Assembly: GCF_014898055.3 (NCBI RefSeq) | Contig: NW_023604861.1 | Location: forward strand, 96,598,083 to 96,662,082 | Length of the DNA: 64,000 nucleotides | From: Talpa occidentalis | Lineage: Eukaryota > Chordata > Mammalia > Eulipotyphla > Talpidae | Direction of reading: 5' to 3' | Shown: positions 24,860 to 36,538 of the stretch, piece after piece | How positions within the stretch are numbered: the stretch's first letter is position 1 | Layout: each line of letters begins with the position of its first letter | Translations under genes and position numbers: made by a program | The notes under the pieces: generated by a model | Told to the model about the DNA's origin: nothing | Database searches by the model: none | Seen by the model: only the letters and a program-made list of their open reading frames with translations

Positions 24860-26345
24860 GTCAAAAATTCTGGAGCAGGCAAAATGGATTAAAGAACTAG
24901 ACATAAGACCTGAAACCATAAAATACATAGAAGGAAATATAGGTGGGGCCTCCCCCGTGGCGCAGCGGTTGAGCGCTGGGTTGCGAAGCTGCCCGCGGCC
25001 TCTTCGGTGCCGGTTCGATCCCCGGCTGCTCCCCGGCCACTGGAGGAGGGTCCCACATGGCGCGCAGACCTCTCCTGCCGCCCGCTGCTCCCCTCAGCAG
25101 TGTACTTCGGTCCTTCTGCCTGCTCTGCTCCCCGCTCTGGCTCTGGTGAACTCTCTCACCCTCCCACGCTTCTGACTGTACCCAGTGCTTGTATAAACAA
25201 AACAAACAAACAAACAAATAAATAAATAAATAAAACATGCCTCTATTAAAAAAAAAAAAAGAAGGAAATATAGGCGAAACACTACGTGATTTGCACATCA
25301 AAGACATCTTTACAGACACATCACCCAAAGCAGTGATAGTGAAGGCAAAGATAAACAGCTGGGACTATATCAAATTAAAGAGCTTCTGCACAGCAAAAGA
25401 GACAATAACAAAAACAAAGAGAAACCCCACCCCACCGACTGGGAGAACATTTTTGCACACAACACTAATGATAAAGGACTGATCACAAAAATCTACAAAG
25501 AGCTGATGAGACTCAACAACAACAAAGAAAATAATCCAGTCAAAAAATGGGCAGAAGAGCTAAAAAGAAACTTCTCTGAAGAGGAAACGCAAATGGCCAA
25601 CAGGCATATGAAAAAATGTTCAACGTCTCTTGTAATCAGGGAAATGCAAATCAAAACTATCATGAGATACCATCTTACACCAGTGAGAATGGCACATATT
25701 AAAAAAACTAGCAACAACAAATGTTGGCGAAGTTGTAGAGAAAAAGGAACTCTCCTGCACTGCTGGTGGGAGTGCAAACTGGTCCAACCACTATGAAGAG
25801 CTGTGTGGAGATTTCTCAACCTACTAAACATAGAGCTTCCATATGATCCAGCAATTCCACTCCTAGGTATTTACCCAAAGGACACAGAAACATCAATTCC
25901 AAAGAGCACCTGCACCCCTATGTTTATAGCAGCACTATTTACAATAGCTAAGCTTTGGAAACAACCAATATGCCCAAAAATAGATGACTGGATCAAGAAG
26001 ATGTGGTACATATACACCATGGAATATTACTCAGCATTCAAAAAAGATAAACACATGCAATTTGCAGCAACATGGACGGCGCTGGAAGGAATCATGCTCA
26101 GCGAAATAAGCCAGAAAGAAGAAGAAAAATACCGGATGGTCTCACTCATAGCATGAATCTAGAAAACTTAAATAAGGGACCAGGAAAATGAATAACTATA
26201 AGAAAGTGAAAATCAAAATCAACAAAAAACTATGAACCAGAGACACTCTATGAGGTGTGGGGGGCAGGGAAAGGAGGGATAGGAGTCAAAATAAGGGGGT
26301 TGCAATTGTATGGGGAATATAAAAATAAAATTAAAAAAATAAAAT
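24860..26345 (+). mobile_element. L1 LINE 3' end (ORF2 C-terminus), split by a SINE
   Basis: After removing the SINE, the sequence reads as the L1 ORF2 C-terminal region. It includes an open stretch at 25803-26156 beginning [20 protein letters not shown] and continuing with KIDDWIKKMWYIYTMEYYSAF. A short 3' UTR ending in an A-rich tail follows. 5'-truncated, with stops upstream, so not active. Confidence 0.88.
24945..25260 (+). mobile_element. SINE, young type, inside L1
   Basis: Complete with tail AAACAAACAAACAAATAAAT and the extra segment CATGCCTCTATTAAA before the final A-run. Flanked by GAAGGAAATATAGG on both sides, splitting the L1 at 24860-26345. Confidence 0.92.
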
Positions 26346-26384
26346 AAAATATAAGGCTACTTTAAAAAAAAAAATGCTGGAGCA

Positions 26385-26620
26385 GGGCCTCCCCGGTGTC
26401 GCAGCAGTTGAGCAGCCTCTGCAGCGCCGGTTCGATCCCCGGCTGCGGGGTGAGGGTCCCACATGGCGTGCAGACCTCTCCTGCCCCTGGCTGCTCCCCT
26501 CAGCAGTGTGCTTCGGTCCTTCTGCCTGCTCTGCTCTCCGCTCTGACTCTGTGAATTCTCTCACCCTCCCGCGCTTCTGACTGTACCCAGTGCTTGTATA
26601 AATAAATCTTTAAAAAAAAA
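26385..26620 (+). mobile_element. SINE, young type with head deletion
   Basis: About 40 nt between the A and B boxes are missing; flanks AAAATGCTGGAGCA on both sides. Confidence 0.87.
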
Positions 26621-26639
26621 AATGCTGGAGCAATAAGGT

Positions 26640-27135
26640 TATAGGACAAAGTGAAAACTTTCACATACCCAGTAGCTGGATGGCAGAGAACCAGCTATAA
26701 TGAAAAAAGAGAGAAAGGAAGGAAGGAAGGACAATGAGTCCATTGGCAGGAAGGTAAAGTCGGTGTAACCCTTTTTGCAGATAATCCTACAACATTAAAC
26801 ACATGTGCCCTTTCACCCAGAAAGCCCTTTTCTGGGAATTTCCTGAACAGGTATCTCCCCACAGCTATGTAAAAAATATTTAATGCAGCATAGTTCACAG
26901 AGCAAAAATCAGGAAGCTGCCAAAGACATTCATCGATAGAAAACTGGTTAAGTTACAGAGTTTTGCAAGCCTTTGCAGAATGAGGGATGGACGTCTGTGC
27001 TGCAACAGAAAGATGGCAAGTGAAAACACAAATTGTGGTATCCTCCCCAGCAAAATTCTATTTGTGTAAAGCTAAAATATGATAAAGGACAAGCATGTCT
27101 ATAGAAAATGTCAGGATAGATTCACCAGCATCTGC
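26640..27135 (+). mobile_element. Ancient L1 3' fragment
   Basis: Diverged ORF2/3' UTR order ('tttcacccagaaagccctttt', 'taatgcagcatagttcac', 'agaaaactggttaagttac'). Contains a (GGAA)n run near 26715. Confidence 0.45.
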
Positions 27136-29677
27136 ACACAATGGGTGAGACTGGGCTGAGGCTGAGGCCAGGAATAGGAGCTGGAGGAGGGGTGGGGAGA
27201 CCAAATGGAAAACGTTTACCTAGTGTTCCCAGGGTGTTCTGGTGTCATGGAGACCAATGGGCATTCCAGAGCCCAGGACACTATTTGATTTGAAAACTCC
27301 TGGGTGCACAAAACCCAGGCAGCCTAGGTTCTGCCCAAGCAGCCTGGGCCTGAAGAGTCCAGCACAAGGCTGTATGTGGGGCCTGCCAGTAACTGAGTGG
27401 ACTCCTAAAACCAGCTGGGCTCGATTTCTTGTTAAATAGGACATCTTTTCAGTCCTTTTGGTCACATGAGTGTCTCTGAGGATGGGCAGGTCCCTTTAGA
27501 GGTGACCTCATTCTACCCACTTTACTCATCTCACCTACTACCTATTTTACAGCCAGGCTGGCATGCCAGAGGAGCTGGCACTGTGTGAGTTTACTTGCTT
27601 TTTACTCTCACTCTAAGCCATCAGGACCCTGTAAGAATGGGCTGGTGAACGAGGGGGGGCCCATCCACCTCTCCACCTGACTACGTGTCTAAGTCACCCC
27701 ATGCCGCCAATGTTTCCTCCCCCTGTTTTGACCCATTCTCCAGACAGAGCTGGGAGACCCTTTTAAAATTCTGTGCGGGTCTCCTTGCTGCCCGAGTGCA
27801 CCAAAGCCTCATCTTGGAAGCTAGACCGCAAGCCCTTTGCTCCCCTACCTGCCTTTCCTGCCTCATGGCCCCTCCTGCCCTTGCTGGAGCCCTTGCTCCA
27901 GCCCCATGACTTCTACCTCCAACACTTTGCCACTCCAGATCCTGGCTCTCGATGGGCCCTCCCATCTCTTTCACCCCAGCTCTGCCTCCCTCTTGCCTCA
28001 GAAGGGACAGATAGTTCTCCACACAGACAGGCAGGTAAGGAAGGGAATGCCTGAGGTCCAGATAAATTCAGAGCAGAGGGGCCTTTGGAGGCCCTTCTAA
28101 TCTCAGCATTGCCAGTGCTTCCCTTTTGGACTCCTGGGTCCAACCACAGCCATTCAGCTTCAGAATGAGCTCAAGCTTGGAAAATGAAAACCACCAGAGA
28201 GAGCAGAGCATCGAACAGATCCCTCCGCAGCTCTGTGCCTGAACTTTTGTCAAGAATAGACTCCAGATCATGTTTCTCAACCCTGTCTAAACACGGCCAG
28301 ACCAGAAATACCCCTTCCTCCACCTTCTGCTAGGCCTCCCCCTAGATATCCCCCCAGCCCCAGTTCCCTGTCACAAGCCCAAGGACCAGGGCAGTAAAGG
28401 GCTGGTGGGCCACCCCTCTTGCAGGGTAGCAGAAACTGCAAGACTCTTTCCAGGAAAAAAAAAAAACCATCTGTCATGACTACCCTGGGTCTCCTGCTTT
28501 AAGCTGCTCAAAGCACCCACTCCACCTGACTCCCCACCTCCACCTGTTGTCCTAGAAGATAAAGAACACAGCCCCAATGCAGATGAGAAGATCTGTGTCC
28601 AGAAAGTTCAAATATCTTGCTCAGCGGTAAGTGGGGAGCTGGGTCCCAAATTCAGTTTTCTGATTTACTTTTGTTTCTCAGATCATAAATGTCTCCTCCT
28701 CTTCTGCTTGGCAAACACATTCAAATGGCAGTGTCTAGATTTGTATAGGCTCACCATGGCAATATTTTTATTTTCACAAGGGATCCAAAGATTTTGTATT
28801 AACCCAAGAGTTAGTATCAAGGAGGGAGAACTTTCTAGGACCTCAAATGTCAGCATCTCAGTGCTCACAGCTGAGACTTAGGCCCACGCTCATGTGCTTG
28901 TTTCTTTTAGAGTCCGTGCTTCCCTGGTCATTCAGTCTCCTCTGTCAACCATGCCCATTTGCTCCACACCCTGCTCTCCATAGCACGGTGCCTTTAGGGT
29001 GACTAGAGGAGAAGTCATGGAACCGGAGAGAAATTGAGCCCAATCTTGGAGTTAGAAGGTGCAGCATCTAATCTGGTACAGTGCGAGAGAGGAAGGTTCT
29101 GGAAGGAGAGAAAAGGTGGCTTCAGGCCTTGCTGTCTCCGCAGTTGGGTTCAGGAGTAAGGGAGGTGTGGGCTGGCTGAACAACACTCACTTAGGGGGAT
29201 AGAAGAAGAAAAGCTGGACAGGCAGCAGAGGTGGAGAGCGGGTCATCCTGAACCCAAACTGGAAAAACTAAGGCAGGCAAGGAGCTGGGGAGGAGGTTCC
29301 TAGAGTTACTGCTTCCTCCCTGCAGAAACCAGAGGTCAAATTCAGGGTTGTTGTGTTATATGGCACAAAAGAAACGTGGACACAAGGACTAACAAGAAGC
29401 AGGCTTAATGCACTGATGCTGTACATGGCCAGCTATGACGTGGCTACTGACGTGGCTACATACCAAGAGGAGAGTTGTCTAGTTGCATACCAAGGAGTGA
29501 GTAAAGGGTCAGTAGTCATGGGACCTCTCAGGTCCATCCTGCCTCATGGTAGTACATGGTCTAACACGAAGCAAGATTCATATCAGGGACTAAGTTGTAT
29601 ACCAGGAACTGAGCAAAAAGTTGTTACAGAGGTCCCCAGGCTGCTTATCCCAGGTCACCAAGCTTCAGTTGGTTTCT
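27136..29677. other. Intergenic, mostly unrecognised
   Basis: GC-moderate DNA with one MIR fragment. No splice-consistent coding region found on either strand. Confidence 0.45.
28565..28670 (-). repeat. MIR SINE fragment, minus strand
   Basis: 'gcagatgagaagatctgtg', 'tatcttgctcagcggtaagtg', 'gagctgggtcccaaattcag' follow the reverse MIR core. Confidence 0.6.
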
Positions 29678-30004
29678 TTTTTTTTTTTTTTTAATTTTTT
29701 TTTTTTAATAGAGGCATGTTTTTATTTATTTATTTGTTTGTTTGTTTGTTTTGTTTATACATGCACTGGGTACAGTCAGAAGTACCGGAGGGTGAGAGAA
29801 TTCACCAGAGCCAGAGTGGGGAGCAGAGCAGGCAGAAGGACCGAAGTACACTGCTGAGGGGAGCAGCGGGCGGCAGGAGAGGTCTGCGCGCCATGTGGGA
29901 CCCTCCTCTGGTGGCCGGGGAGCAGCCGGGGATTGAACCAGCGCAGCAGAGGCCGCGGGCAGCTTCGCAACCCACCGCTCAACCGCTGCGCCACCGGGGA
30001 GGCC
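29678..30004 (-). mobile_element. SINE, young type, minus strand
   Basis: Complete reverse copy with the GAGGCATGTTTTATTTATTT tail; flanks CTTCAGTTGGTTTCT on both sides. Confidence 0.91.
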
Positions 30005-31045
30005 CTTCAGTTGGTTTCTAGCAACAGAGCTGACGTGGGCAACCTAAGGCAAAAAAGGCACTGATGAGAAGAAAGTGGGATCTTAGAATGGAACTCTGGA
30101 AACTAACATCAGAGGGAGAGGAGAGGGCAGCTGCAGGGACCTAGGGAGTATGAACTGACCTGACATCTGTCAGGGACTTCTGGCCTGGGTCACCACCAGC
30201 CACACTTCTCTGATTCCAGCCTCACTCCACATAGGAGTCAACGTCCAGGAAAGACAGTCTCCTTGGCCCAGACAGTGTCACTCCCTGGCTAGAAAAGAAT
30301 GCACCCCAGTCAGCACCTGGACTTGGATTCACACTTGCCTGGAAAGAAATAGGGCTGCTGCTTCCAAAAGAAATAGTGAATGCTAAGTGGTCAGGCGGCC
30401 AAAAATCTTCATATGTGGAAGGTCCAACCTCTGACTCTACCCCTAAAAAAAAATGAGGATTTCGATTGCTCAATGGCTATAAAAACATCAACACGATATA
30501 AACCAAATTGCCAAATAAATCCCAAACTTCCTCAAGGTTAGCCATTTCTGGGGCTTTTATCAAATCGTATGGTTCCAGGTAATGGCTGCTGGTCATAGAG
30601 GAATGAGAAATATAAAGCTGCTGCTTGGGTTGTGACATTTTTCACTGTAGATTTCTTTCCAAGCCTCTCTCAAATTTTTATATCCACCCACCAGGCATAT
30701 GGAGACCTCGCCGGAAGCAATTCCTGGAGCCCACTATAACTTCACATCCAAAGGTATTTGGACCAAAAATTCTTTCCCAGCCTGACTAAGCAATGTCCCT
30801 GCTTCTCAAGGTGAAATTATACAAGTACATGCTGCATTGCTCAATCTGAAGGCTAACAATAACTTAATGTTCATCAGAAAGTGACGTAAGATATAAATCA
30901 TAGATCATTCTCCATCCAACCATCAAAAAGCCTGAGGCAGCTTTCTTTTTGCAAGAAAATGAAAATGATATGCAATCTACACTATCAGAACAAGGTGCCA
31001 AACCTGTAGAATATGACACCAATTTGTGTAAAAATTGCACACAGA
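30005..31045. other. Intergenic, nothing recognised
   Basis: No gene, no SINE, no LTR detected by eye. Confidence 0.5.
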
Positions 31046-31310
31046 GGGCCTCTCTGGTGATGCAGGAGGTTGAGCACCGCACTGTGAAGCTGTCCGCAGC
31101 CTCTGTAGGGTGGGTTCGATACCGGCCAGCGGGCGAGAATCCCACATGGCGCAGCAGAGCCCCCTTGTCTTGCCAGTTGCTCCCCTCAGAGTGTATTTCG
31201 TCAGTCTGCCTGTTCTGCTCCCCACTCTGTCTCTGGTGAAGCCTCTCACCCTCCCACGCATCTGGCCTGTACCTCGGTTCTTGTATAAATAAATAAATCT
31301 TTAAAAAAAA
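31046..31310 (+). mobile_element. SINE (GAGCACCGCACTG head)
   Basis: Full length; flanks ATTGCACACAGAG and ATTATACACAGA. Confidence 0.87.
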
Positions 31311-31512
31311 TTATACACAGATTTTTGGTGTATGTATGTATATGAGACCAGGACCAAAATTATTGAAGTATAAGCAATAGTAGTTTCCCCACAACTCACT
31401 ATGGAAGAAAGCAGAACCACAAGGTAGTAAGAGAAGAGGGGTGAGCAAGATGGAGTGGGGAGGCAGGGAGTAACACGTGACTTTGGGGCACAGATGAAAG
31501 AAGACATTATTT

Positions 31513-32405
31513 GGGCCTCCCTAGTGGCACAGGGGTTAATGTCTCAGTGTTATCAAGCTATTGCCAGCCACGGCAGCACGAGTCCATCCACGGCCAGGGA
31601 GCTAACCCACATGGCACAACAGACCTCTCCTGTCTCGCCCACTTCTCCCCTCAGTAGTGTATCTCAGTCAATCCACCTGTTCTGCTCCCCATTCTGTCTC
31701 TGGTGAATCCTCTCACCCTCTACACCTCTTGAAACAGGGTGTCCCCAGAAAGGGGGAGGTTCCAAGTTTCCTGCCCCACCCAAGGGAGGGTGGAGCTGAG
31801 CAGGGAGAGAAGCTGCAGAGGACACTGAGGAAGGAAGCAGGATGGAGCCAGAAGGAGACCTGGAGGAGGCACATGGAGCCAAGAGACACGTGAGGAAACT
31901 GCGCTTGCCTTTTGGTTGTGGACGGGGTGACACAGATGTGGGTGAGAGACCTGTGGGGAGGTGACAATGGGGGTTTTTGTCTTGATGTTGATTTTGCTCT
32001 TTTCCCTCCAGACTTGTCTGGTTGTTTCTGACCCTTTTCTGTGGGTCCCCACTGGAAGATGCCTTAGACTTGTGGCAGGCTTTGGGGCCTTGCTCTGGGC
32101 CAATTCCATTTGGGTGGACTTTTACCCACGAGGGGACGGGTAACTTTGGGTGCTTGATTTAGAAACTATATTCTTTGTCTTTCCTGTATTGTTTCCTAAT
32201 TGTATTAAAGTTCCTTCCCATTAAAGTCTCATATGTGTTGTGTTGATGTGGCGGATGGCAGAACCTATTTAGAGCAGGCAGGTATGGGGGGTCTGAGGTG
32301 CCCCTCTCCCTACCCTGTAACACTCTGGCCTATAGCCCAGTTCTTGTATGCATAAAGTAAATGCAAAAAAAACAAAAACAAAAACTTTGTTTAAAAAAAA
32401 AAAAA
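31513..32405 (+). mobile_element. SINE interrupted by LTR A copy 2
   Basis: SINE sequence at 31513-31729 resumes at 32323-32405. Overall flanks AAGACATTATTT and AAGACATTTTT. Confidence 0.87.
31730..32322 (+). mobile_element. LTR A copy 2 (solo LTR, 593 bp) inside a SINE
   Basis: Begins TGAAACAGGGTG and ends CCCTGTAACA. It splits a plus-strand SINE (31513-31729 and 32323-32405) with CTCT duplicated on both sides. The 58-codon ORF at 31967-32143 is intact. Confidence 0.9.
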
Positions 32406-32524
32406 GACATTTTTAAGGTGTGATGCAGGGTGATATTGTAGAAGCCAGTTTTCATTCTCTTGGGCCATCCAGCATTCTAACCTCTATACAGGCCAGAGAT
32501 GTGGGGGGGTGGGGTGAGAGGATT

Positions 32525-32988
32525 TGTTACTGGGCAGCACTGATATAAAACGGGTTGCCTGGCTGTGGATCCTCACCCAAGCCCTTAAAAGGGACTTATT
32601 AATACTCCACTACGGGCACACACAAAAGGTTAATAAAAGGTTTATTTACAAGGGAAAGGGAATTAAGGAAATGTACAACTCAGGGAGAAAATAGGGAAAT
32701 AGAGTCTTAAATGTGTCCTACCCATTCCACCGACCTGGAAACCCAATGGCACTCTGAGAGCTGGCCGCAAGCCAAGAGCTGTGAAGCCAAAAAGCCCCCC
32801 CAAGACCCACATGTCTGGTTTTTATACAAAACCTGGCTGCTTAACTCCACCCTCAGGTTCCAGCAACCTTCCCTTTGGTGGTGAGGGGATTTGTCTTTCC
32901 CAATGTCCTGATGGCTTTGGCCTGGGGTGGGGGTGGAGTCCACAAAGCTTGTATGGAACTAGCTTAGGACATTCTTTTCCCCCTAACA
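32525..32988 (-). mobile_element. LTR B copy 1 (464 bp), minus strand
   Basis: In minus orientation it starts TGTTAGGGGG and ends GGCAGCCCAG/TAACA-type, with a TATA-like TTTTATAC on the plus strand and AATAAA near the end. It lies directly after a purine-rich tract (AAAAAGTGAAAGGGGGAAC, minus strand), so it is the 3' LTR of a minus-strand retroviral insertion. Its left flank is GATT in SINE sequence. Confidence 0.8.
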
Positions 32989-33157
32989 GTTCCCCCTTTC
33001 ACTTTTTGCCACCATTTCTGGGCATTCATGGACAATGCTGCTGCTAATTGTTGCTTTTCTTACATGCATTGTAACCCTGAAGAAAGACTCTCTTAAGACT
33101 ACACCCTGAGATCTGTGCCACCATAGATATGGTGGAATAAAAATTAAAAGAGGGGAT
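32989..33157 (-). mobile_element. Retroviral internal remnant with polypurine tract
   Basis: 169 bp between LTR B and LTR A copy 3. On the minus strand it ends in AAAAAGTGAAAGGGGGAAC immediately before the LTR B start, the position and composition expected of a polypurine tract. The rest has no long ORF, and no primer-binding site is seen at the other end. Confidence 0.65.
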
Positions 33158-33757
33158 TGTTACAGGGTGGCCCCTAGGAAAGGGGGAGGTTCCAGGTTTC
33201 CTACCCCACCAAAAGGAGGGTAGAGCTGAGCAGAGAGAGAAGAAGCTGCAGAGGAGACTGAGGAAGGAAGGAAGCAGGATGGAGAGCCAGAAGGAGCCCT
33301 GGAGGAGGCACATGGAGCAGAGAGACACGTGAAGAAACTGCGCTTGCCTTTTGGTCGTGGACGGGGTGACACAGATGTGGGTGAGACCCGTGGGGAGGTG
33401 ACAATGGCGGGTTTTGTCTTGATTTTGATTTTTCTCTTTTCCTTCCAGACTTCTCTGGTTATTTCTGATCCATTTCTATGGGTCCCCACTGGAAGGTGCT
33501 TTAGACCTGTGGCAGATTTTGGGGCCTTGCTCTGGGCCAATCCTGCTTGGGTGGACTTTTACCCACGAGGGGCGGGTTACTTTGGGTGCAGATTTAGAAA
33601 CTCCATTCTTTGTCTTTTCTGTATTGTTTCCTAATTATATTAAAGTTCCTTCCCATTAAAGTGTCATAGGTTTTGTGTTGATGCGGCGGATGGCAGAACC
33701 TATTTAGAGCAGGCAGGTTTGCAGGGTCTGGGCTGCCCCTCTCCCTGCTCTGTAACA
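33158..33757 (+). mobile_element. LTR A copy 3 (600 bp), right half of a composite insertion
   Basis: Begins TGTTACAGGGTG and ends TGCTCTGTAACA. Its right edge abuts GATT and then SINE sequence. Its left edge abuts ~169 bp of retroviral internal-type sequence followed by LTR B in the opposite orientation. The ORF from 33404 has lost one base just before the usual stop and runs on to 33634. Confidence 0.85.
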
Positions 33758-33906
33758 GATTCACCAGAGACAGAGTGGGGAACAGAACAGGCAGATTGAC
33801 CAAAGGACACTGCTGAGGGGAGCAGTGGGTGAGCCAGGAGAGGTCTGCTGCACCCTGTGAGTTGCTCCCTGGCTGGCCAGGAATCGAACTCATACTGCAG
33901 TGGCTG

Positions 33907-34501
33907 TGTTACAGGGCAGGGAAAGGGGCAGCCCAAACCCCGCAAACCTGCCTATTCTAAATGGGTTCTGCCATCCACCGCATCAACACAACACATATGA
34001 GACTTTAATGGGAAGGAACTTTAATACAATTTGGAAACAATACAGGAAAGACAAAGAATATAGTTTCTAAATCAAGCACCCAAAGTTACCCGTCTCCTCG
34101 TGGGTAAAAGTCCATCCAAATGGGATTGGCCCAGAGCAAGGCCCCAAAGCCTGCCACAAGTCTAAGGCATCTTCCAGTGGGGACCCACAGAAAAGGGTCA
34201 GAAACAACCAAACAAGGCCAGAAGGAAAAGAGAAAAATCAAAATCAAGACAAAACCCGCCATTGTCACCTCCCACGGGTCTCACCCACATCTGTGTCACC
34301 CCGTCCACAACCAAAAGACAAGCGCAGTTTCTTCACATGTCTCTAGGCTCCATGTGCCTCCTCCAGGTCTCCTTCTGGCTCCATCCTGCTTCCTTCCTCA
34401 GTCTCCTCTGCAGCTTCTTCTCTCCCTGCTCAGCTCCACCCTCCCTTGGGTGGGGCAGGGAACCTGGAACCTCCCCCTTTCCTGGGGACCACCCTGTTAC
34501 A
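33907..34501 (-). mobile_element. LTR A copy 4 (595 bp), minus strand, inside a SINE
   Basis: Reverse-complement copy with termini TGTTACAGGGCA and ACCCTGTTACA, interrupting the antisense SINE that starts at 32488. The duplication GCTG lies at 33903-33906 and 34502-34505. The 58-codon ORF (34262-34086, minus) is intact. Confidence 0.9.
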
Positions 34502-34949
34502 GCTGCAGATTGCTTCATAGGTTGCGTCTTAACCCTTGTGCCACCAGGGAGGCCCTAACCTCTATGTTAAAGGACCCCTCTCATTAGAAGGCAGAGTTTC
34601 CTTCACAATACAAGATGCCAAGGCTCACTTTCCAGTTCACCTTGCAGTTATGGAGACATGGCTCCACCACGCAGATGGACCCACCCAACATTTGTATCAG
34701 AAATGAGTGACATGGAGCATCTTGTAAAACCCATTCCATCATCTGGGCGACCACGGGGGTAGTACATTGAATTTCCAGGGTCCAAAGTAGGTGGTGTGGT
34801 GTCGCAAGCTGCAGCCTCCAGAGCCCAGTCAATGGCCAGGCTGTTTTAACCAGACTGACACAATCTCACCTGCAGAGCCTCCCAGCTGGGAGTTATCCAG
34901 ATAACCTGTTTAGATATAGTGATTTACAAGAACTATTTGGTCCTCATCC

Positions 34950-35960
34950 AGTTCCAGGCTCATGGCTCCCCCAAAACCTTGGCATTTCCTGTTTTACAGT
35001 GATAAATGTATCTCTTGTTATGTTAATGAGGTAACTTTTGGAAAACACCTGAGGATAGGGGCTAGTTGCCAGGGAAACCAACTTGAATCAAGGATTGGGA
35101 GGAGAGACTAGAAGCTGAGTTCAATTGCTGATGGCCAGTGCGTTAATTAATCATGCCTTTGTTGTTGTTGTTGTTTTAAGATTTATTTACTTATGCATAC
35201 AAGAGCTGGGGTACAGGCAAGCGATGCGGGGATGTGGGGCAGTGAGAGGATCCACCAGAGACAGAGTGGGGAACAGAACAGGCAGACTGACTGAAATACA
35301 CTGCTGAGGGGAGCAGCGGGCAAGGCAGGAAAGGTCTGCCTCACCATGTGGGTTTCTCCCTGGCTGGCCTGGGATGGAACTCGTGCTGCAGAGGCTGTGG
35401 ATTGCTTCATAGTGCGGTGCTTAACCCCTTGCGCCACCAGGGAGGCCCTTAATCATGCCTTTGTAATAAAGCCTCCATTTAAAAAAAAAAAAAAAAAAAA
35501 AAAAACAGCCTTCTGGGTTGATAAACAAGTGGGGCTCTGGGTAGAATGATGTGCCCAAAGAGGACATGGAAGTTTCACATCTTTTTCCCATGCCTTGCCC
35601 TATGTGTCTCTTCCACCTGGCTGTTCCTGAGTTATATTTTCTTGCCACTGTCAGAAGCAAAGATAATGTGAGCTTTTGATGGGCACCTGAAGCCTGAAGA
35701 GAGGGTCATGGGGTCATTGAACCCTCCAGTCTGTAGCAAGTTGGTCAGAAGCCTGGGTTTGTGACCAGTGTATGAACTGGAGGGTGGTCTTGGGAGACTA
35801 ATGCTATCTCCAGATGCACAGAGTGAGAATTGAGTTGAATTTAAATACACCCTGCTGGAGTCTGAGCATTGGTGTGGGAAAGGCTCCACACACTCACTGG
35901 AAATTGGCCTGCAGGACACCACCTACCACACAGCACCTAATATTTTCTAACAGAAAACAA
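34950..35960 (+). mobile_element. Ancient mammalian LTR fragment, split by a SINE
   Basis: Words such as 'gtaataaagcctcc', 'cttctgggttgataaacaag', 'ccttgccctatgtgtctcttcc' and 'gagaattgagttgaattt' follow the order of an old mammalian LTR including its poly(A) region. Exact family not named. Confidence 0.5.
35172..35447 (-). mobile_element. SINE, minus strand, in an old LTR
   Basis: Complete reverse copy; flanks TTAATCATGCCTTTGT on both sides. Confidence 0.9.
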
Positions 35961-36094
35961 TGGTGTCTGCTGCTTACAACCAAGAATCCTGAGGGAGACT
36001 CATGCATGGGTGCTACGTACTCTCTCCTGGGGTTCTCAAGAGATCTTTAGCAAACGCCTAGCAAACACCTAGACTATTCTCAAAAGTGAATCTA

Positions 36095-36360
36095 GGGCCT
36101 CCCCAGTGGCGCAGCGGTTGAGCGCTGGGTTGCAAAGCTGCCCGCAGCCTCTTCAGCACTGGTTCGATCCCGGCCGCCTGGCGAGGGTCCCACATGGCGC
36201 GCAGACCCCTCCTGCTGCCCGCTGCTCCCCTCATCAGTGTACCTCAGTCCTTCTGCCTGTTCTGCTCCCTGCTCTGGCTCTGGTGAATTCTCTCAGCCTC
36301 CCGCGCTTCTGACTGTACCCAGTGCATGTATAAATAAATAAATAAATTTAAAAAAAAAAA
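36095..36360 (+). mobile_element. SINE, young type, first of a same-site pair
   Basis: Complete; flanks AAAGTGAATCTAG. The right flank is shared with the truncated SINE that follows. Confidence 0.9.
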
Positions 36361-36370
36361 AGTGAATCTA

Positions 36371-36538
36371 GGCATAGCAGACCTCTCCTGACTCGCCTGC
36401 TGCTCCCCTCAGCAGTGTACTTCAGTCAATCTGCCTGTTCTGTTCCCCACTCTGTCTCTGGTGAATCCTCTCACCCTCCACATCTCTGGCCTGTACTCCA
36501 GCTCTTGTATGCATAAATAAATAAATCTTAAAAAAAAA
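36371..36538 (+). mobile_element. SINE, 5'-truncated, second of a same-site pair
   Basis: Starts at GGCATAGCAGACCTCTCC in mid-body. The right flank AAAGTGAATCTAG is the third copy of the same target. Confidence 0.88.

Larger units (their letters stand above)
32488..34554 (-). mobile_element. Antisense SINE split by two LTR insertions
   Basis: SINE pieces 32488-32524, 33758-33906 and 34502-34554 together form one minus-strand copy lacking its A-tail portion. The whole nest is bounded by CTAACCTCTAT at 32477-32487 and 34555-34565. The first insert (32525-33757) is bounded by GATT, the second (33907-34501) by GCTG. Confidence 0.85.

Noticed and set aside
24957..25225. Open frames of 60-100 codons with recurrent words such as LPSAVYF and MAQRLSAGL across the window
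   Set aside because: They are translations of the SINE in one or other strand and recur at every SINE copy; not genes.
25803..26156. 117-codon ORF
   Set aside because: C-terminal part of L1 ORF2 in a 5'-truncated element, not a host gene.
27640..28130. Possible coding exon in a GC-richer stretch
   Set aside because: No splice sites in phase with any recognisable protein; looks like an old repeat or unique noncoding DNA.
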